A program made the translations under genes and the position numbers. Under the pieces are notes generated by a model. The model was not told where the DNA came from. It saw nothing but the letters and a program-made list of their open reading frames with translations, and did not search any database. From Macropodus opercularis (taxonomy: Eukaryota; Chordata; Actinopteri; Anabantiformes; Osphronemidae), in contig CM061100.1 of assembly GCA_030770545.1 (NCBI GenBank), positions 11,586,501 through 11,650,500 of the forward strand: a stretch of DNA of 64,000 bases. Reading direction: 5' to 3'. Positions 1 to 11,610 of this stretch are shown here, piece by piece (the stretch's first letter is position 1; each line of letters begins with the position of its first letter).

Positions 1-1081
1 TAAAGTAGTGAATGTACAGTTTGTGTAAATTTGCTGTGCCCTCAAAATAACTCCAAACACAGCCATTAATGTCTAAACCCCTGGCAACAAAAGTGAGGGC
101 ATGTCCAAATTGGGCCCCAAGTGTCAACATTTAGTGTGGCCACCATTACTTTACAGCACCACCACAACCCTCTTGGGCATGGAGTTCACCAGAGCTTCAC
201 ATGTTGCCACTGGAATCCTCTTCCACTCCTCCATGACAACATCATGGAGAATTGTCATGGTGGAGACCTTGTTCTCCTCCACCCTCCATTTGAGGATGCC
301 CAACAGATGCTCAATAGGGTTTAGGTCTGGAGACATGCTTGGCCAGTCCATCACCTTTACCCTCAGTTCCTTTAGCAGAGCAGTGGTCGTCTTGGAGGTG
401 CGTCGTTATCATGTTGGAATACTGCCCTGCCTTCCCTGTCCTCGAAGGGAGGGGATCATGTTCTGCTTGAGTATACATAGCATACGTCTGTTTCCTAAAG
501 ACAACGTCTGGATATGATGCTGAGCATGTGCACTCAACTTCTTTGGTCGACCATGGCGAGGCCTGTTCTGAGTAGAACATGTCCTGTTAAACCGCTGTAT
601 GGTCTTGGGCACCGTGCTGCAGCTCAGTTTCAGGGTCTTGGCAATCTTTTTATAGCCTAGGCTATATTTATATAAAGCAACAATTATTTTTTTTCAGATC
701 CTTGGAGAGTTCTTTGCCATGAGGTGCCGTGTTCAAGTGACCAGTATGAGAGAGTGAGAACCATAAAAAACAAATTTAACACGCCTTCTCCCATTCACAC
801 CTGAGACCTTGTAACGCTAACAAGTCGCATGGCACCAGGGAGGGAAAATGGCTAATTGGGCCCAATTTAGACATTTTCACTTAGGGGTGTACTCACTTTT
901 GTTGCCAGGGGTTTAGACATTAATGGCTGTGTTTGCTACAATTTAAAGTAGGGAAAGTACAGTTTGTATAACAGTGTAAATTTGCTGTGTCCTCAAAAAT
1001 GTCCAAAGTGTCATTTCTTCACATGAAAAGATATATTAAACATTTACAAGAAATATGAGGGGTGTACTCACTGCTGTGACA
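1..1081 (-). mobile_element. Tc1/mariner-like transposon with nested terminal repeats, left end cut by window
   Basis: The stretch at 57-99 recurs as an exact reverse complement at about 889-931, so both termini belong to one inverted-repeat element. On the right side the motif GGGGTGTACTCAC occurs twice (about 881 and 1058), an inner and an outer direct repeat inside one long inverted repeat. This is the IR/DR layout known from Sleeping Beauty-type Tc1 elements. The left outer repeat lies off the window. A broken transposase in minus orientation lies between the repeats. Confidence 0.85.
151..720 (-). pseudogene. Tc1-like transposase, degraded
   Basis: Reading leftwards from an ATG at 720, the N-terminal part (720-409) encodes a helix-turn-helix-like DNA-binding region followed by the basic motif NRPRHGRPKKL, as in Tc1 transposases. 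It has an early in-frame stop after about eight codons. The C-terminal part (354-151) carries DWPSMSPDLNPIEHL, the block around the second and third catalytic acids of the Tc1 DDE domain. The middle of the catalytic core is missing or frameshifted, so the element cannot move itself. A family consensus would be needed to name the subfamily. Confidence 0.85.
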
Positions 1082-1689
1082 TTCTGTATATTGTGTTTTA
1101 GGTGTACCATGGACAAAACCGAAACTTTACAATTTGCTTTTATCAATGAGTTCCATTATTAACTTGAAGATGTTACTACACCCAACAGAACAAAAGTTAA
1201 TAATTGTTTAAAAATTGTCACCTGCTGTTGGTCTAATAAAAACGGGTGGCCATTTTGACTTATTCATACTTTGCTTACACAGAACAGTGATGAACAGATT
1301 TGAATGAACTTTTTATTAATTGCATTCTGTATGATTTATCTTCTCTGGATACTGTACCCAGTGTGTTGCATTTTACTAATTTAGGATTACTAATAGGATT
1401 TACAAAGTTAATATTTGTGTATAAAATAAACCAAGAATCTATAAAAAATATTTTCTTGGATTGGTTTCTCTTAGAATTTAGCAGTGTTTGGCTAGAGTTG
1501 TAAATGTCTACATCCTCCACAAATCGTGTGATCAATTTGTAAATTGTTCCTCTTAACGTAGGTTGTTTTCACACAGCAAGAATCATACTGAGACACATAA
1601 CTTACAACCACACAATAATGTGGTTTTTGGTTAGAGGTTTCTGATGCAAGAACAAGTATAGGAAGAAGATCCTGTGTTGTGGACAACAC

Positions 1690-2352
1690 TATAGCTATAG
1701 CTGCTGTGACATAGGATTACCACAGTCATCCAACCACAAAGAACATAGTGAATAGCTAGATGAATGTGTGTTGTTGTTTTTTTTTTGGACAGCAGTGGTT
1801 TCTTCCGTGGTGTCCTCCCATGAACTCCACTCTTGTTTAATGTTTTACTTATGGTAGATTTGTCAACATACGTAAATGTTGACACTCTAGGATTCTTCTT
1901 CACCTCGTTGAGCATTCTGCGCTGTGCTCTTGTAGTCCTCTTTACAGGACGTCCGCACAGGTGTGGACTTACCACCGACACATGAACAGCAAGGCTTTTG
2001 GAGATACTTTTGTAACTCTTTCCAGCTTCATGCAAGTCAACAATTCCAGATCGTAGGTCTTCTGAGGGCTTCTTGAGAACTGCAAACTCAAACCTGGTGT
2101 ATTTTTATAGGGTAGGGCACCTACACATCCAATCTCATCACATTAATTGAGTCCAGGTTGGATGGCTCCAATTAGTTCTAAGAAAAGTCATTAGCCTAGG
2201 GCTTCACATACTTATTCCATTCTGCACGGTGAATTTTTATATTTTGCATTCAATAAAAATGTAAACATGTTTGTGCTGTGTTTCATGTGACTTAAATGAA
2301 TTCATCTAAGTAATCCCAAAGGGTTCACATATATTTTCTTGCAGCTGTATTG
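1690..2352 (-). mobile_element. Tc1-like transposon fragment (N-terminal transposase plus terminal repeat)
   Basis: The minus strand from about 2035 to 1790 encodes a Tc1 DNA-binding half: a helix-turn-helix around ISKSLAVHVSVV, a CGRPVKR hook, and a second helix region ending GVHGRTPRKKPLL. The catalytic DDE half is absent. The outer end near 2310-2350 (AAAGGGTTCACATATATTTT then CTTGCAGCTGTA) resembles the terminal repeat of common fish Tc1 families. A different Tc1 fragment of opposite orientation follows directly. The low-coordinate boundary is uncertain. Confidence 0.7.
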
Positions 2353-2364
2353 TACAATCCATTC

Positions 2365-2915
2365 ACCTCATTCATAGCTTTTGGTCCTCTGTCTTGAATT
2401 CTGCAGTTGGATACTATTGAATGAAAAAGTCAAAACACACTGGAATCTGTATGTAGACACCTCTGTGGCAAGTACTGGATGTGGGCAGGTGTGGTAATCA
2501 TACTTGCAACCAGTTAAAATGGTTGACTCAATCTTTGTGTGTCACACTGAGCAAGGACAAAAGAATATTTGTCTGTTTGAGAGAAAAAATGTGGAATAAC
2601 ATGGACAATCTCAATCTTTCAATCATTTCTAGAGATCTTAATGTTCCTGCATCCACTGTGCACAATATAATCAGGAGCTTTACAGGCCGTGGCACGGTAG
2701 CTAATCTCCCTGGGCATGAACAGAGGAGCAAAAACTGCAGACACAGGTGTACAACAGTGTCAGCTAGCACTGATGTTGCCATCTGAATTCAAAGGGACGC
2801 TACAGTAGAAGATCCAGGAGGCATTTGCCAAAACTTATGCGACCAACCCACAAGCCTTTTTGGGAGAATGTATTATGGGGCAAATGAGACAAAAGTGGAG
2901 CTTTTTTGGTAAAAA
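2365..2915 (+). mobile_element. Tc1-like transposon fragment, plus strand
   Basis: From about 2580 the plus strand encodes a Tc1-type helix-turn-helix (ISRDLNVPASTVHNIIRSF) followed by a short GRGTV/LPGH hook. Around 2830-2915 a second frame gives NPQAFWENVLWG, typical of the middle of Tc1 transposases. The parts are in different frames with a deletion between them. The right side runs into an A-run and the (TA)n tract. It is a dead fragment. Confidence 0.65.
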
Positions 2916-2925
2916 AAAAAAAAAA

Positions 2926-3056
<131 letters not shown>

Positions 3057-3239
3057 ATGTCACCGTAGAAATGCACAGCCACTTCTGGCGCTGGATGCCT
3101 CAACTGTGTGAACAGTATCATAAAATTTAATGATTATCAAAACATTTTGGGGCACAAAAGTTGCCAGTATCTGACTTTGTTACAACCTATAGTGTCACCA
3201 TGGTATACTGTACCAACAATGGCAGGAACCTTGTGGAGG

Positions 3240-3605
3240 TCAGAACAGGCTGCACCTTCTGGTTCCCTGCTCTGAGGTGCTGCACTTGCTGGACTATGGA
3301 GCAGCAGGGGACGGCCACTTTGGAAATGTAAAGACAGTGAAATGCCTGCTACTGCAGTTTTACTGGCAGGGCTGTCGGCAACAAGCAGAGCTTCATCTAC
3401 ACTGTTGTGACATCTGTACAGCCCATAAAGGGCCCACTAAACGGCCCTGAGGGCCTCTTCAACAGTACCTGTTGGAACACCCATGGAGAGGGTTGGTGGA
3501 TGTGGGCTCCTTTCCTACTACGGAGACAATAAGTGTTTGGTGGAGATGTTTGTCCAGTCTGGGGGTCCGCAACAAGGTCCACAGTGACTAGGGGAGGCAT
3601 TTTGA
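3240..3605 (+). mobile_element. Ty3/gypsy retrotransposon fragment, integrase zinc-binding domain
   Basis: A plus-strand frame from about 3303 reads GDGHFGNVKTVKCLLLQFYW and then H, C and C at the spacing of the retroelement integrase HHCC domain (GHFG...HLHCCDICTAHKGP). The family is inferred from the GHFG/F-W-G...C..C..HKGP pattern typical of fish Ty3/gypsy pol. An in-frame stop follows at about 3447, then a readable stretch resembling the start of the integrase core (LLEHPWRGLVDVG). No LTR is attached; it is flanked by the TA tract and an L2 tail. Confidence 0.65.
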
Positions 3606-3621
3606 GAGCCAAAACCATTGC

Positions 3622-4050
3622 ATTCAATTAAATTAAATTCAATCTTATTTATATAGTGCCAAATCACAACAGCAGTTATCTCAAAGCACTTTACAAGACA
3701 ACACAACAAGACAACAAAAACAATCGGCAACAGAACACAGGAAGGATGGACGGACCAGCAAGTGAATCTGACAGACAGTCTAGACAGAGAGAGAGAGAAA
3801 CTGAAAGGGAGAAGACAAAAAAGAGACAAAACCACATATGGACATGGTTCAGAGTGACATGAATCATCTCCACAGGAGAGGAGCTTGGTAGCTAAAGGCT
3901 CTGCCTCCCGTTCTACATTTAGAAACTCTAGGAACCACAAGTAGACCAGCGCTGTAAGTCTGCAGCATTCTGCTGGGGGCATATGAGGTATGATGGAGCT
4001 TTATTATAAAGAGCTTTGTAAGCGAGGAAAAGAATTTTGGATTCTACAGG
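3622..4050 (-). mobile_element. L2-type LINE, 3' end fragment
   Basis: The reverse complement matches the better-preserved L2 copy at 33280-34168. The segment around 3890-4048 corresponds to its reverse-transcriptase C-terminus (around LLLTYKALHNKAPS), and 3622-3680 matches its 3' untranslated end (GGCACTATATAAATAAG-like, then an AATTGAATT-rich tail). It is 5'-truncated and internally deleted. Confidence 0.8.
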
Positions 4051-4057
4051 GAAAATT

Positions 4058-5066
4058 CTTCCCTGCAGGGAGGATGCTTGCTAGCACACGGGGAGCCCCA
4101 GGCCTGACCACAGAAAAACGAAGCGTTCTCTTTAAGGCAGGCAAAGAACTCTCTCCCTCCGACATTCTTAGGGAGCGTGTTTTAATCCCTCAACCTGCGT
4201 CAGCCCAAATGCAAATATTTCTGATTATCAAATTGTTTTGTCTCAATCGCTTTGGTTACCAGGTCAGAATGTTCTGCCCAAGTTGTTTCGTTCTACAGGC
4301 CAGACATAGATCCAGTCTAGCACAAAATACAGGTCGTAGTCCATTTTGTCGTTCTCCCCGTCCTTCAGCACTGCCATCTGCAAGTTCTGCTTCCTCATAG
4401 ATTTGTCTTTAATTTGATAATTTTTTATTAAAACGTCCATCTCAACACACTGTCTCAGGTCAAACGTTCCTTCCACTGAACAATGAAGAAGTCTCATGAC
4501 TAACACTCTCAACATAAGTCTATTATGATCAAGATCAAAACGAACACCTCCAACAGTAGTTCTCACAACCGAGCACAGTTCTGTGTCCAACTCTCCAACA
4601 CCACGAAAAAAAGGAAGAAAACACAAACCCAAAACAAGTTACTTCTCCGTTTAACAGCAGACACACATGCCCTTCAGTCTATTTTTTATCCTTACACACA
4701 CTCACAATTGCCAGAAGGAGAGCCAGACTCTTCTCCTGTCTCAGCTCAGACCTCAACATACAAACCACAGCACGGAACCCTCTGCACAGAAAAACATACA
4801 ATATCAACAACTAAACACAAATCATCGCATAACAAACATCAGCAAACACATATAAAAAGCTCCATCAATTACACCGCATACATGAATAGTAAACACATTT
4901 CAGTCTAGACTCATTTATCTACAGAAAAGCTTTTCACCGGGATTTATCTAAACTCTCAGGGCATCTTTCATTCCATGGTGAAAATTACACCTGGATTGAT
5001 CTGGCCCAGGCTCATGTAATTTTCCCACGTTACCACGAAAAAACAAACTCACAGCGTACCAGTGCT
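4058..5066 (-). mobile_element. ERV-0: minus-strand retrovirus deletion derivative
   Basis: Read on the minus strand, about 5066-4470 matches the ERV-1 5' leader (15110-15720). About 4475-4400 matches the N-terminal gag coding sequence (motif KNYQIK). Near 4400 the same open frame jumps to the env cytoplasmic tail (MRKQNLQMAV...DWIYV), and at about 4310 it jumps again into the middle of the LTR, which continues to 4058. Almost all of gag, pol and env is gone. The frame across both junctions is open for 122 codons but is a deletion product, not a known gene. Confidence 0.8.
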
Positions 5067-5265
5067 GAAAAGAAACCTGTAGTTGTTTTTATTTTCCTCA
5101 ATTAATCATGAATGATATGTGATTCTAGCAATCCAAAATGCTTTTTTATATAGTGTTAAACTGTCTTTCAGTGCTAGGCAGGATTGTATGTAATGTACAG
5201 GATGTAATTTCTGGAACACCACTGTCTTTCTAGTTTGCGAGTCCTATGCAAACTAGCTGCAGATC

Positions 5266-6480
5266 TCAGAGTTATATCATGGAGCTAACCTCCTTCTCCT
5301 CCTGATTCACTGGCTTCTTCTTCAGAGGAGCAACAGTGTCTAACATTGTACACTGTGAAGCTGCAGCATCATCAACAAGACAATCTACCTGTTCATAAAT
5401 AAGATGACTGCTCTCCTCTGTGTAGCTATAAGGGAATGAGACAAAAGATGATGAAATCGCCTTAAATCTAACAACAGCATCATCAGATAAACATCTACTA
5501 GAACTAGAAAAGAACTTCTTTCCATCTGTTGTAAGGTTTGTTATGGTAAATTCAAAAGTTAATAAAAAATGGTCAAATAACAGAGGGAACTGTTAAATTA
5601 TCAATCTCAACCATAAATCAGGACAAGATCAAGAGTATGATTAAGACAGTGAGTAAGTTAATTTACATGCTGACTAAAACTAAGTTACTCTCAACATGTA
5701 CATGAATGTTAAAGTCACCCACTACAATTACTTTATATCTGCTAAGAACTAAGTCAGATAAAAATTCTGCAAGTTCAGTTAAGAACTCTGAATATGAACA
5801 GGAGGGCAGTAGACAATACAGAACACAACTGGTTTCCGGGTTTTGCAGTTTGAGTGAGAGAGGCTCAGGGTGAGGTTCTTACAGCTACTGTATGTTTCAC
5901 TCTAGGAGTAATGAATAAATCAGTTGATGCTACTCCTCCACCTCTATCTGAGCTTCTAGGGAACATGATAGTTGATGTGACTGGTTGGAGTCAACTCATT
6001 CAGACAAACATATTTATTATGCTGCAGCCAGGTTTCAGTGAGACTAAATAAATCTGTGATGGTCACTTATCAAGTCACTTATTAACAGGGATTTAGAAAA
6101 GAGAGTTGTGATATTTAATAGACCACATTTAATTCTTTTATTGTTACTTTGTTCTGTAAGAGGAGCTGTCTTGATGTTTAAGTTTTTGTGAATCACTCTT
6201 TTATTTATTTGTGATTTATACAATTTAGGTGGTCTGGGAACAGACACAGTCTCAATGGGAGTGTTATAGCTACGAGGGGGTGGCAGCTGTAGAGAATTTG
6301 CAGAGAGGCGTGTAAGACTGCCACTCCTGCCCCTGGATTGTCACAGTTCAGGGTGTGTAATAAACTTGGCCATTTTACTAGAGAGTAGAGACGCTCCACC
6401 CAAGGTAGGATGAACACTGTCTCTTTTAATCAGCCCAGGTTTATACAAAAAACTGCTCCAATTGTCTTTGAAGCCCACAT
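5266..6480 (-). mobile_element. L2/Maui-like LINE fragment, esterase-like to endonuclease region
   Basis: The minus strand shows, in order, a motif like KRDSVHPTLGGASLL (about 6420-6370, as in the esterase-like region of some fish L2 elements), then LLNITTLFSKSLLISDLISDHH and SLTETWL (about 6140-6030), then VIVVGDFNIHV (about 5750-5700), the endonuclease catalytic block. A linker (VDCLVDDAAAS...PLKKKPVNQ) ends near 5275. Several stops and frameshifts break the frame and the reverse transcriptase is absent. No clear sequence class was seen in 5067-5265. Confidence 0.75.
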
Positions 6481-7128
6481 CATTATATATCTATCAATCA
6501 ATTTGGTGCACTTCTTCTCTGTTGTCAAAAGTCAAAAAGGTCTATAACAGCAGGGTCCAAGTTAACAGTAGTTTATTCACACAAAGCGAACAAGCAAATG
6601 AGCCTCCAGGGATGGACTAAAAAACATGTAGTATATATATTTGTCCAGGAGGTTGGATTCTGCCGCCTGGATTATTTTTTCCCATGTACTTTCTTCAAAT
6701 ATTTCCATATCTTCATACCATATCTATACTTAGTTTTTAAACACTTAGTAACAAACATATAGTAGCTTCCCACCTACTGCTCCTTCTGTGCAGGGAATTC
6801 CCTTGTCTTCTTCACATTTTAATTATGTCTTCAATGCTTTCATTGCCACATTTTAATTATGCGTTTATGCTGTCTTGGTCATAAGACCAAGTCGTTGTAA
6901 GTCATCACTGTAAATCTTCACACTCTTATCTCTACACAGGATGTTTACACAACACACAACTGTCTGCTAAGCTTTTCCTACCACCAATTTCCAGTGTAGG
7001 TGATCTTGTATTATCAATAAAATCAGTGTTCCAAAAATATTTATATGAGTCTTATAAGTCATGATGAAAATCATCAAACCACTTTAGCAAGATTTTATTT
7101 TATTATTTTTTAGTTAAAATTAAAGCCC
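6481..7128. other. Intergenic, nothing recognised
   Basis: AT-rich sequence downstream of reep5 with no convincing reading frame, RNA gene or known repeat. Two short similar phrases (ATTTTAATTATG at about 6818 and 6851) are minor local duplication. Confidence 0.5.
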
Positions 7129-7134
7129 AATACC

Positions 7135-7140
7135 TTTATT
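7135..7140 (-). promoter_or_regulatory. Polyadenylation signal AATAAA of reep5
   Basis: TTTATT on the plus strand gives AATAAA about 110 nt past the reep5 stop codon, which would make a very short 3' UTR. A second TTTATT-rich stretch at about 7090-7105 could serve as an alternative. Confidence 0.55.
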
Positions 7141-7250
7141 TGATACATTTGATACACGTGTAATATCTAGTACAGACTGGATAAAGATTAGGTATTTTCT
7201 CCTGCAATAAAGTCAAATCCAAAAATGACACAGAACAGAAAGTTGCCTTT

Positions 7251-9572
7251 TTAAGAGCTCTTCTTCTCCTCAAAAATGATGTTTGCTGTGGCCTTCTTCG
7301 CTGTAAAAATAAGCACAAATTTGTAAATTTTGAATAAATTAAATACACAAATGCTGTGTTAAGAGAAAGCCAGGATGTTGTGTGTATGTATGTTTATTTA
7401 ACAAACTGACTGAATTGACTGGAAAGATTACTTGTGTAACTTGTTACTTTTTAGTATGGTAGCCCATAGTTAAATACTGGTTGTTTTTTTGTGACCATTA
7501 ATAACACAGTCATGTGAAAAAAAGACTGTAAACTTTAAAGCTCTAAAAAAAAAATTATTAAACAAGTTTGCAAAAAAGAAAACTGCTTTGCTCCTAGCAT
7601 TAGCAATAGGGGGAGTTCTAATTTGACGTGTGCCAAAATCAAAGTACCTTAAGACATTTGTAACCATTTTTAAAAAAATAAAAATCATGTGTGGGCATGG
7701 CTTAAAAAGACTTTCACAATAAAAGTACTTCTCCTTTGAGATCAGGACTGTTAATGCAATGGTACATTTTGACAGTTTATAAATGTCACTGATTAGAGTT
7801 AATTTTATAATAACCGTTCCATTTACCACTGTGAGCCAACTTGGACAGTATCACATCTGTCCAAGTTACATGCTTTATTAAAGGTTTCTTATTGTGAAGG
7901 AATGGTGATCTATTAATTAGAGATAGTCCCAAAGTTTGAAGGGAAAAAAAAGTGTTTATGACACTTAAGATGTGGATTATTCAAAAAGTAAAATGTCATG
8001 ATACTTTTTGTGGTAGTACTCTAGTACTAAGAAGTACTATGATCTACTAATTGGAGGAACAGGTTTTATTCAAAGCGTGCAGCTTAGAGGGAACAGTGGT
8101 TGTGGCGCCACTAAGATGCCAGGAAAATGCCACCATTTTCATATATCCAGTTTCCTGTAGCTACAGCTGCCGCTACTGTAATTTATATGTGCAATCAATA
8201 CAATATTTACAGTAGTGGTGATGGTAACGGTACTGCTTTACTGAGAAGAATTTAACTGTGTGCATTCTTTTATTAACAATCTTTTGCACTGCATCTTATA
8301 TAGATGTGAATCATGAAGGGTCCTGTAAAGGTTTAGTGCTTATTGGTGTGATTTTTAGCTGAACAGCGTGCTTTGCTGCAGACAAGGTGAGAAGTGCACA
8401 TTTAGACAGACGTATTCATGTTAAAGTAGGGTAAGGATATGATCAAACTTTCCCTTTCGCTGCTTTCACTCAGTGTATTTATACTGCTGTATGTAGCCAG
8501 TTTGTTTCAGCAACAGGATGATGTACTCACCCTCATCTTTTATCTTGTCAGCAGCATCTGACGCCTTGTCCTTGAGGTTTTTCACCACATCGTCAATCCT
8601 GGCTTCATTCTTCAGAAAGAATGGTCGAATTATGCGGTTATAAATCTGAATGGAACCATTAGAAGGAGTCGGAGCCATGCACCACAGCAAAAAGGCACAC
8701 TGGGACAGAAGGCAGAAAAGGGACCAAAACATTAGAACATCCTTATGTGTGTGTCTGAATATTTATATATGTTTATATATATATTTATGTGTGTGTGTGG
8801 ATGTGTGTGCAGATGCGTATGAGAGAGAGAAAGAAACGCGATGCGTGAGAGAGAATCAGAGAGAGAGAGAGAGAGAGAGAGTAAGAAGAAGAAGTATCTA
8901 AAACAGCTGCCAATGAAGGTGCCACGGTTAAATTACCTTTCCAATGTAGTAGAATGGGAACCAAGATAGGACAATGTCAGCGAAAAACTCCACAACACTA
9001 AAGACGCCATATACCACCCAGTAGGTCAGCCACTTTGTATCATCCTCTTTGGTGGCACTTTCAATGGCTTTAATCCTAAAACACAAAATATATTAAAGCC
9101 TTCACTTTTTCCAAATACCCAAAGTTTCAATCCATTACCTCACAGCAATTTAAATAATAACAATTGCAATAAATTTAGCAGTACATTCAAATTCAACAAA
9201 AAAAAGTCTTCTCTGTAGGAAACTGCCTTCCTGTAGGTGGTTACTTACTACAGTATGTTGAATTTGTGATATTTACAATGTGGTACAAGACACAGCCTAA
9301 GATGACACACCAACATGCAATGTGATGCAGTGTTAAAGCACGTTGAGTAGAAAAGCAAGTGCAGATTGTTACTATTTTACCATAATAGTAAGTAACCCTA
9401 CTGGGCTACTGCTCAGTAGTTCAAACTTTGAGCTCCACTGTGGGAAGATAGGGTTCAAGCCGCACATTCAGCATGTGTTTTAAGAGATACATGTGTTACC
9501 ACCACATCAAAACTGAAGTACTCTAACTGAAAAATGATGGAGAAGTTAAACATGGCCGTGTGTGTGTGTGTG

Positions 9573-9629
<57 letters not shown>

Positions 9630-11610
9630 GTCAGGTCCATAAATATTGGGACAGCAAGACAATTCTATTTTTTGTTTCTATACACCACCACAATGGATTT
9701 AAAATGAAACAAACAAGATGTGCTTTAACTGCAGACTTTTAGCTTTAATTTGAGGGTATTTACATCCAAATCAGGTGAACGGTGTAGGAATTACAACAGT
9801 TTTTATATGTGCCTCCCACTTTTTAAGGGACCAAAAGTAATGGGACAATTGGCTGCTCAGCTGTTCCATGGCCAAGTGTGTGTTATTCCCTCATTATCCC
9901 ATTTACAAGGAGCAGATAAAAGGTTCAGAGTTCATTTCAAGTGTGCTATTTGCATTTGGAAGCTGCTGCTGTCAACTCTCAATATGAGATCCAAAGAGCT
10001 GTCACTATCAGTGAAGCGAGCCATCATTAGGCTGAAAAAACAAAACAAACCCATCAGAGAGATAGAGAAAACTTTAGGTGTGGCCAAATCAACAGTTTGG
10101 AACATCCTTAAAAAGAAACAACGCACTGGTGAGCTCAGTAACACCAAAAGACCTGGAAGACCACGGAAAACAACTGTGGTGGATGACCGAAGAATTCTTT
10201 CCTTGGTGAAGAAAACACCCTTCATAACAAACAGTTGGCCAGATCAAGAACACTCTCCAGGATGTAGGTGTATGTGTGTCAAAGTCAACAATCAATAGAA
10301 CCAGAGTGAATACAGAGGGTTCACCACAAGATGTAAACCATTCGTGAGCCTCAAAAACAACATCTAAAAAACCTTCAGAGTTCTGGAACAACATCCTATG
10401 GACTGATGAGACCAAGATCAACTTATACCAGAGTGATGGAAAGAGAAGAGTATGGAAAACAGATATGAAACAGAGTCCCTTAAACCTTTATATTTGCTGT
10501 GCTGGGCTGGGGGCAATACTAACAGAGACAGGAAGAGATTTAACAAGCTGGTTAAGAGAGTCAGCTCTGTCACGGGTTGCTGTTACACTCCCTTAAGCGT
10601 TATCATCAGTCTTTCCTCCCAACAGCCATCAGACGGTATAATCATTACTACAGAGATACATAATGTATAAATACACAATAAATATGGTTGCAATGCAATA
10701 GCAAACATTTATCATCATCTTTTATCTAAACGTATTGATATACCACTGTAAATACATAAAGGTTGTTTATTATGTATTTTAATATATGTATGTTTTTTTT
10801 CTCATTTGTTTTATCCATAAATCGTATTGTTTGCGTTTGATATACAGATCTTGCTTTTTTTTTGTTCTTGCTGCTGTAACACAGTAATTTTCTTATATCA
10901 ATAAGGTCTTATCTTATCACATGAGTTTTGCTTAGTCATCATTACACAGACCCTTAGTTCAGAGTGAAACCTATCCAGCTTAATTGAATGTAATCTGCTT
11001 CTGTAAATCCAAAATTGGAGAAATTAATCAGCTCACGTTTAGAAATTGTTAAACGTTAATTTTGGAATGAACCTAAATTAATATGAACATTTAAAGTGAC
11101 CCTTAAAAGGTTAGATTAATTAAACAGCATGTCTTTGGTGGCGGTCCTAGAACAGGTTTCAGAATAATACACTTACGATATGTAGGCAGGGTAAAGAAAA
11201 CCGATGAGGTTACACAGCAGAGATGCTCCATGACCAATGACCAAATAAACGGCCACGATACCGATGACACCTGGAACAAATAAAATAACATATCGCATCG
11301 TGCACAAATTACACTGGCGAGCATATAATAAATAACCTATTACTGATTTTAAAAATCAACACTTTATTTACATCGTGACAATTGTTAAACGCAGCTCAGT
11401 CTATTGCAAGTTGACACCGTCTCTCTTTATCTGTGACGCAATCCATCTCTTCCTGATCTTTTTTCAAGATTCCCGTTCGGGTCAATACTCACCGAGCGCA
11501 ATGTACGTCCTACTCAGTCCGGTTTTTTTCTCGATTTTTGCCAGAACATCTGTAAAAACATTCTTTTCACGAAGAAATGTTTCGAATCTTTCTTTGAGGC
11601 CCTGCGTCAT
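7251..11610 (-). CDS. reep5: Receptor expression-enhancing protein 5 (five exons)
   Basis: Minus-strand coding exons: 11610-11493, 11270-11177, 9075-8937, 8699-8531 and 7300-7251, all with GT/AG borders and matching phases, total 570 nt = 189 codons plus stop. Exon 1 starts MTQGLKERFETFL. Exon 2 holds hydrophobic segments (VAVYLVIGHGASLLCNLIGF). Exon 3 has KEDDTKWLTYWVVYGVFS and SWFPFYYIGK. Exon 4 has CAFLLWCMAPTPSNGS. Exon 5 ends AKKATANIIFEEKKSS. These are the TB2/DP1/HVA22 family signature, and the length equals human REEP5. Family members are ER membrane-shaping proteins with wedge-like hairpin segments. REEP6 is the close alternative, but the length and the short lysine-rich tail favour REEP5. 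All five exons are intact. Confidence 0.93.
7301..8530 (-). other. reep5 intron 4
   Basis: 1230 bases between exon 4 and the tiny last exon. AT-rich; open frames here have no family features. I see no transposon or RNA gene. Confidence 0.8.
8741..8882. repeat. GT- and GA-rich microsatellite in reep5 intron 3
   Basis: Mixed (GT)n, (TATG)n and then (GA)n tract close to the donor end of exon 3. Simple sequence with no coding potential. Confidence 0.85.
9558..9629. repeat. (GT)n(TA)n microsatellite in reep5 intron 2
   Basis: (GT)n interrupted once by GGGG, passing into (TA)n directly at the left end of the Tc1 element; TA is the Tc1 target dinucleotide. Confidence 0.95.
9630..10475 (+). mobile_element. 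Tc1-like transposon in reep5 intron 2, right end truncated
   Basis: It begins with TCAGGTCCATAAATATTGGG, a terminal-repeat sequence seen in fish Tc1 elements. Transposase starts near 9984 (MRSKELSLSVKRAIIRL), with a helix-turn-helix (IEKTLGVAKSTVWNIL) and the basic hook TKRPGRPRKT. A frameshift follows near 10230. A second frame gives FWNNILWTDETKINLYQSDGK (shortened here), which holds the first catalytic aspartate region (WTDE). The sequence stops near 10475 where a LINE tail begins, so the C-terminal DDE part and right repeat are missing. It lies opposite to the gene's transcription. Confidence 0.85.
10476..10916 (+). mobile_element. CR1/Rex1-like LINE 3' end in reep5 intron 2
   Basis: From about 10500 the frame reads CWAGGNTNRDRKRFNKLVKR, the same C-terminal block as in the LINE at 43770-44468 (CWAGGSTDRDRKRLNKLVKK). 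It is followed by a 3' UTR with T-rich stretches and a final ATAAGGTCTTATCTTATC tail. It is a 5'-truncated copy butted against the broken Tc1 element. The clade name is by motif resemblance only. Confidence 0.7.

Noticed and set aside
7470..7829. 119-codon minus-strand frame in reep5 intron 4
   Set aside because: Low-complexity composition, no domain, located between two proven exons.
8466..8732. 88-codon frame as a separate small gene
   Set aside because: It is reep5 exon 4 plus read-through into introns; splice sites and homology fix the true borders.
9440..9480. tRNA-derived SINE or tRNA B box (GGGTTCAAGCC)
   Set aside because: No A box at the right distance and no cloverleaf; probably chance.
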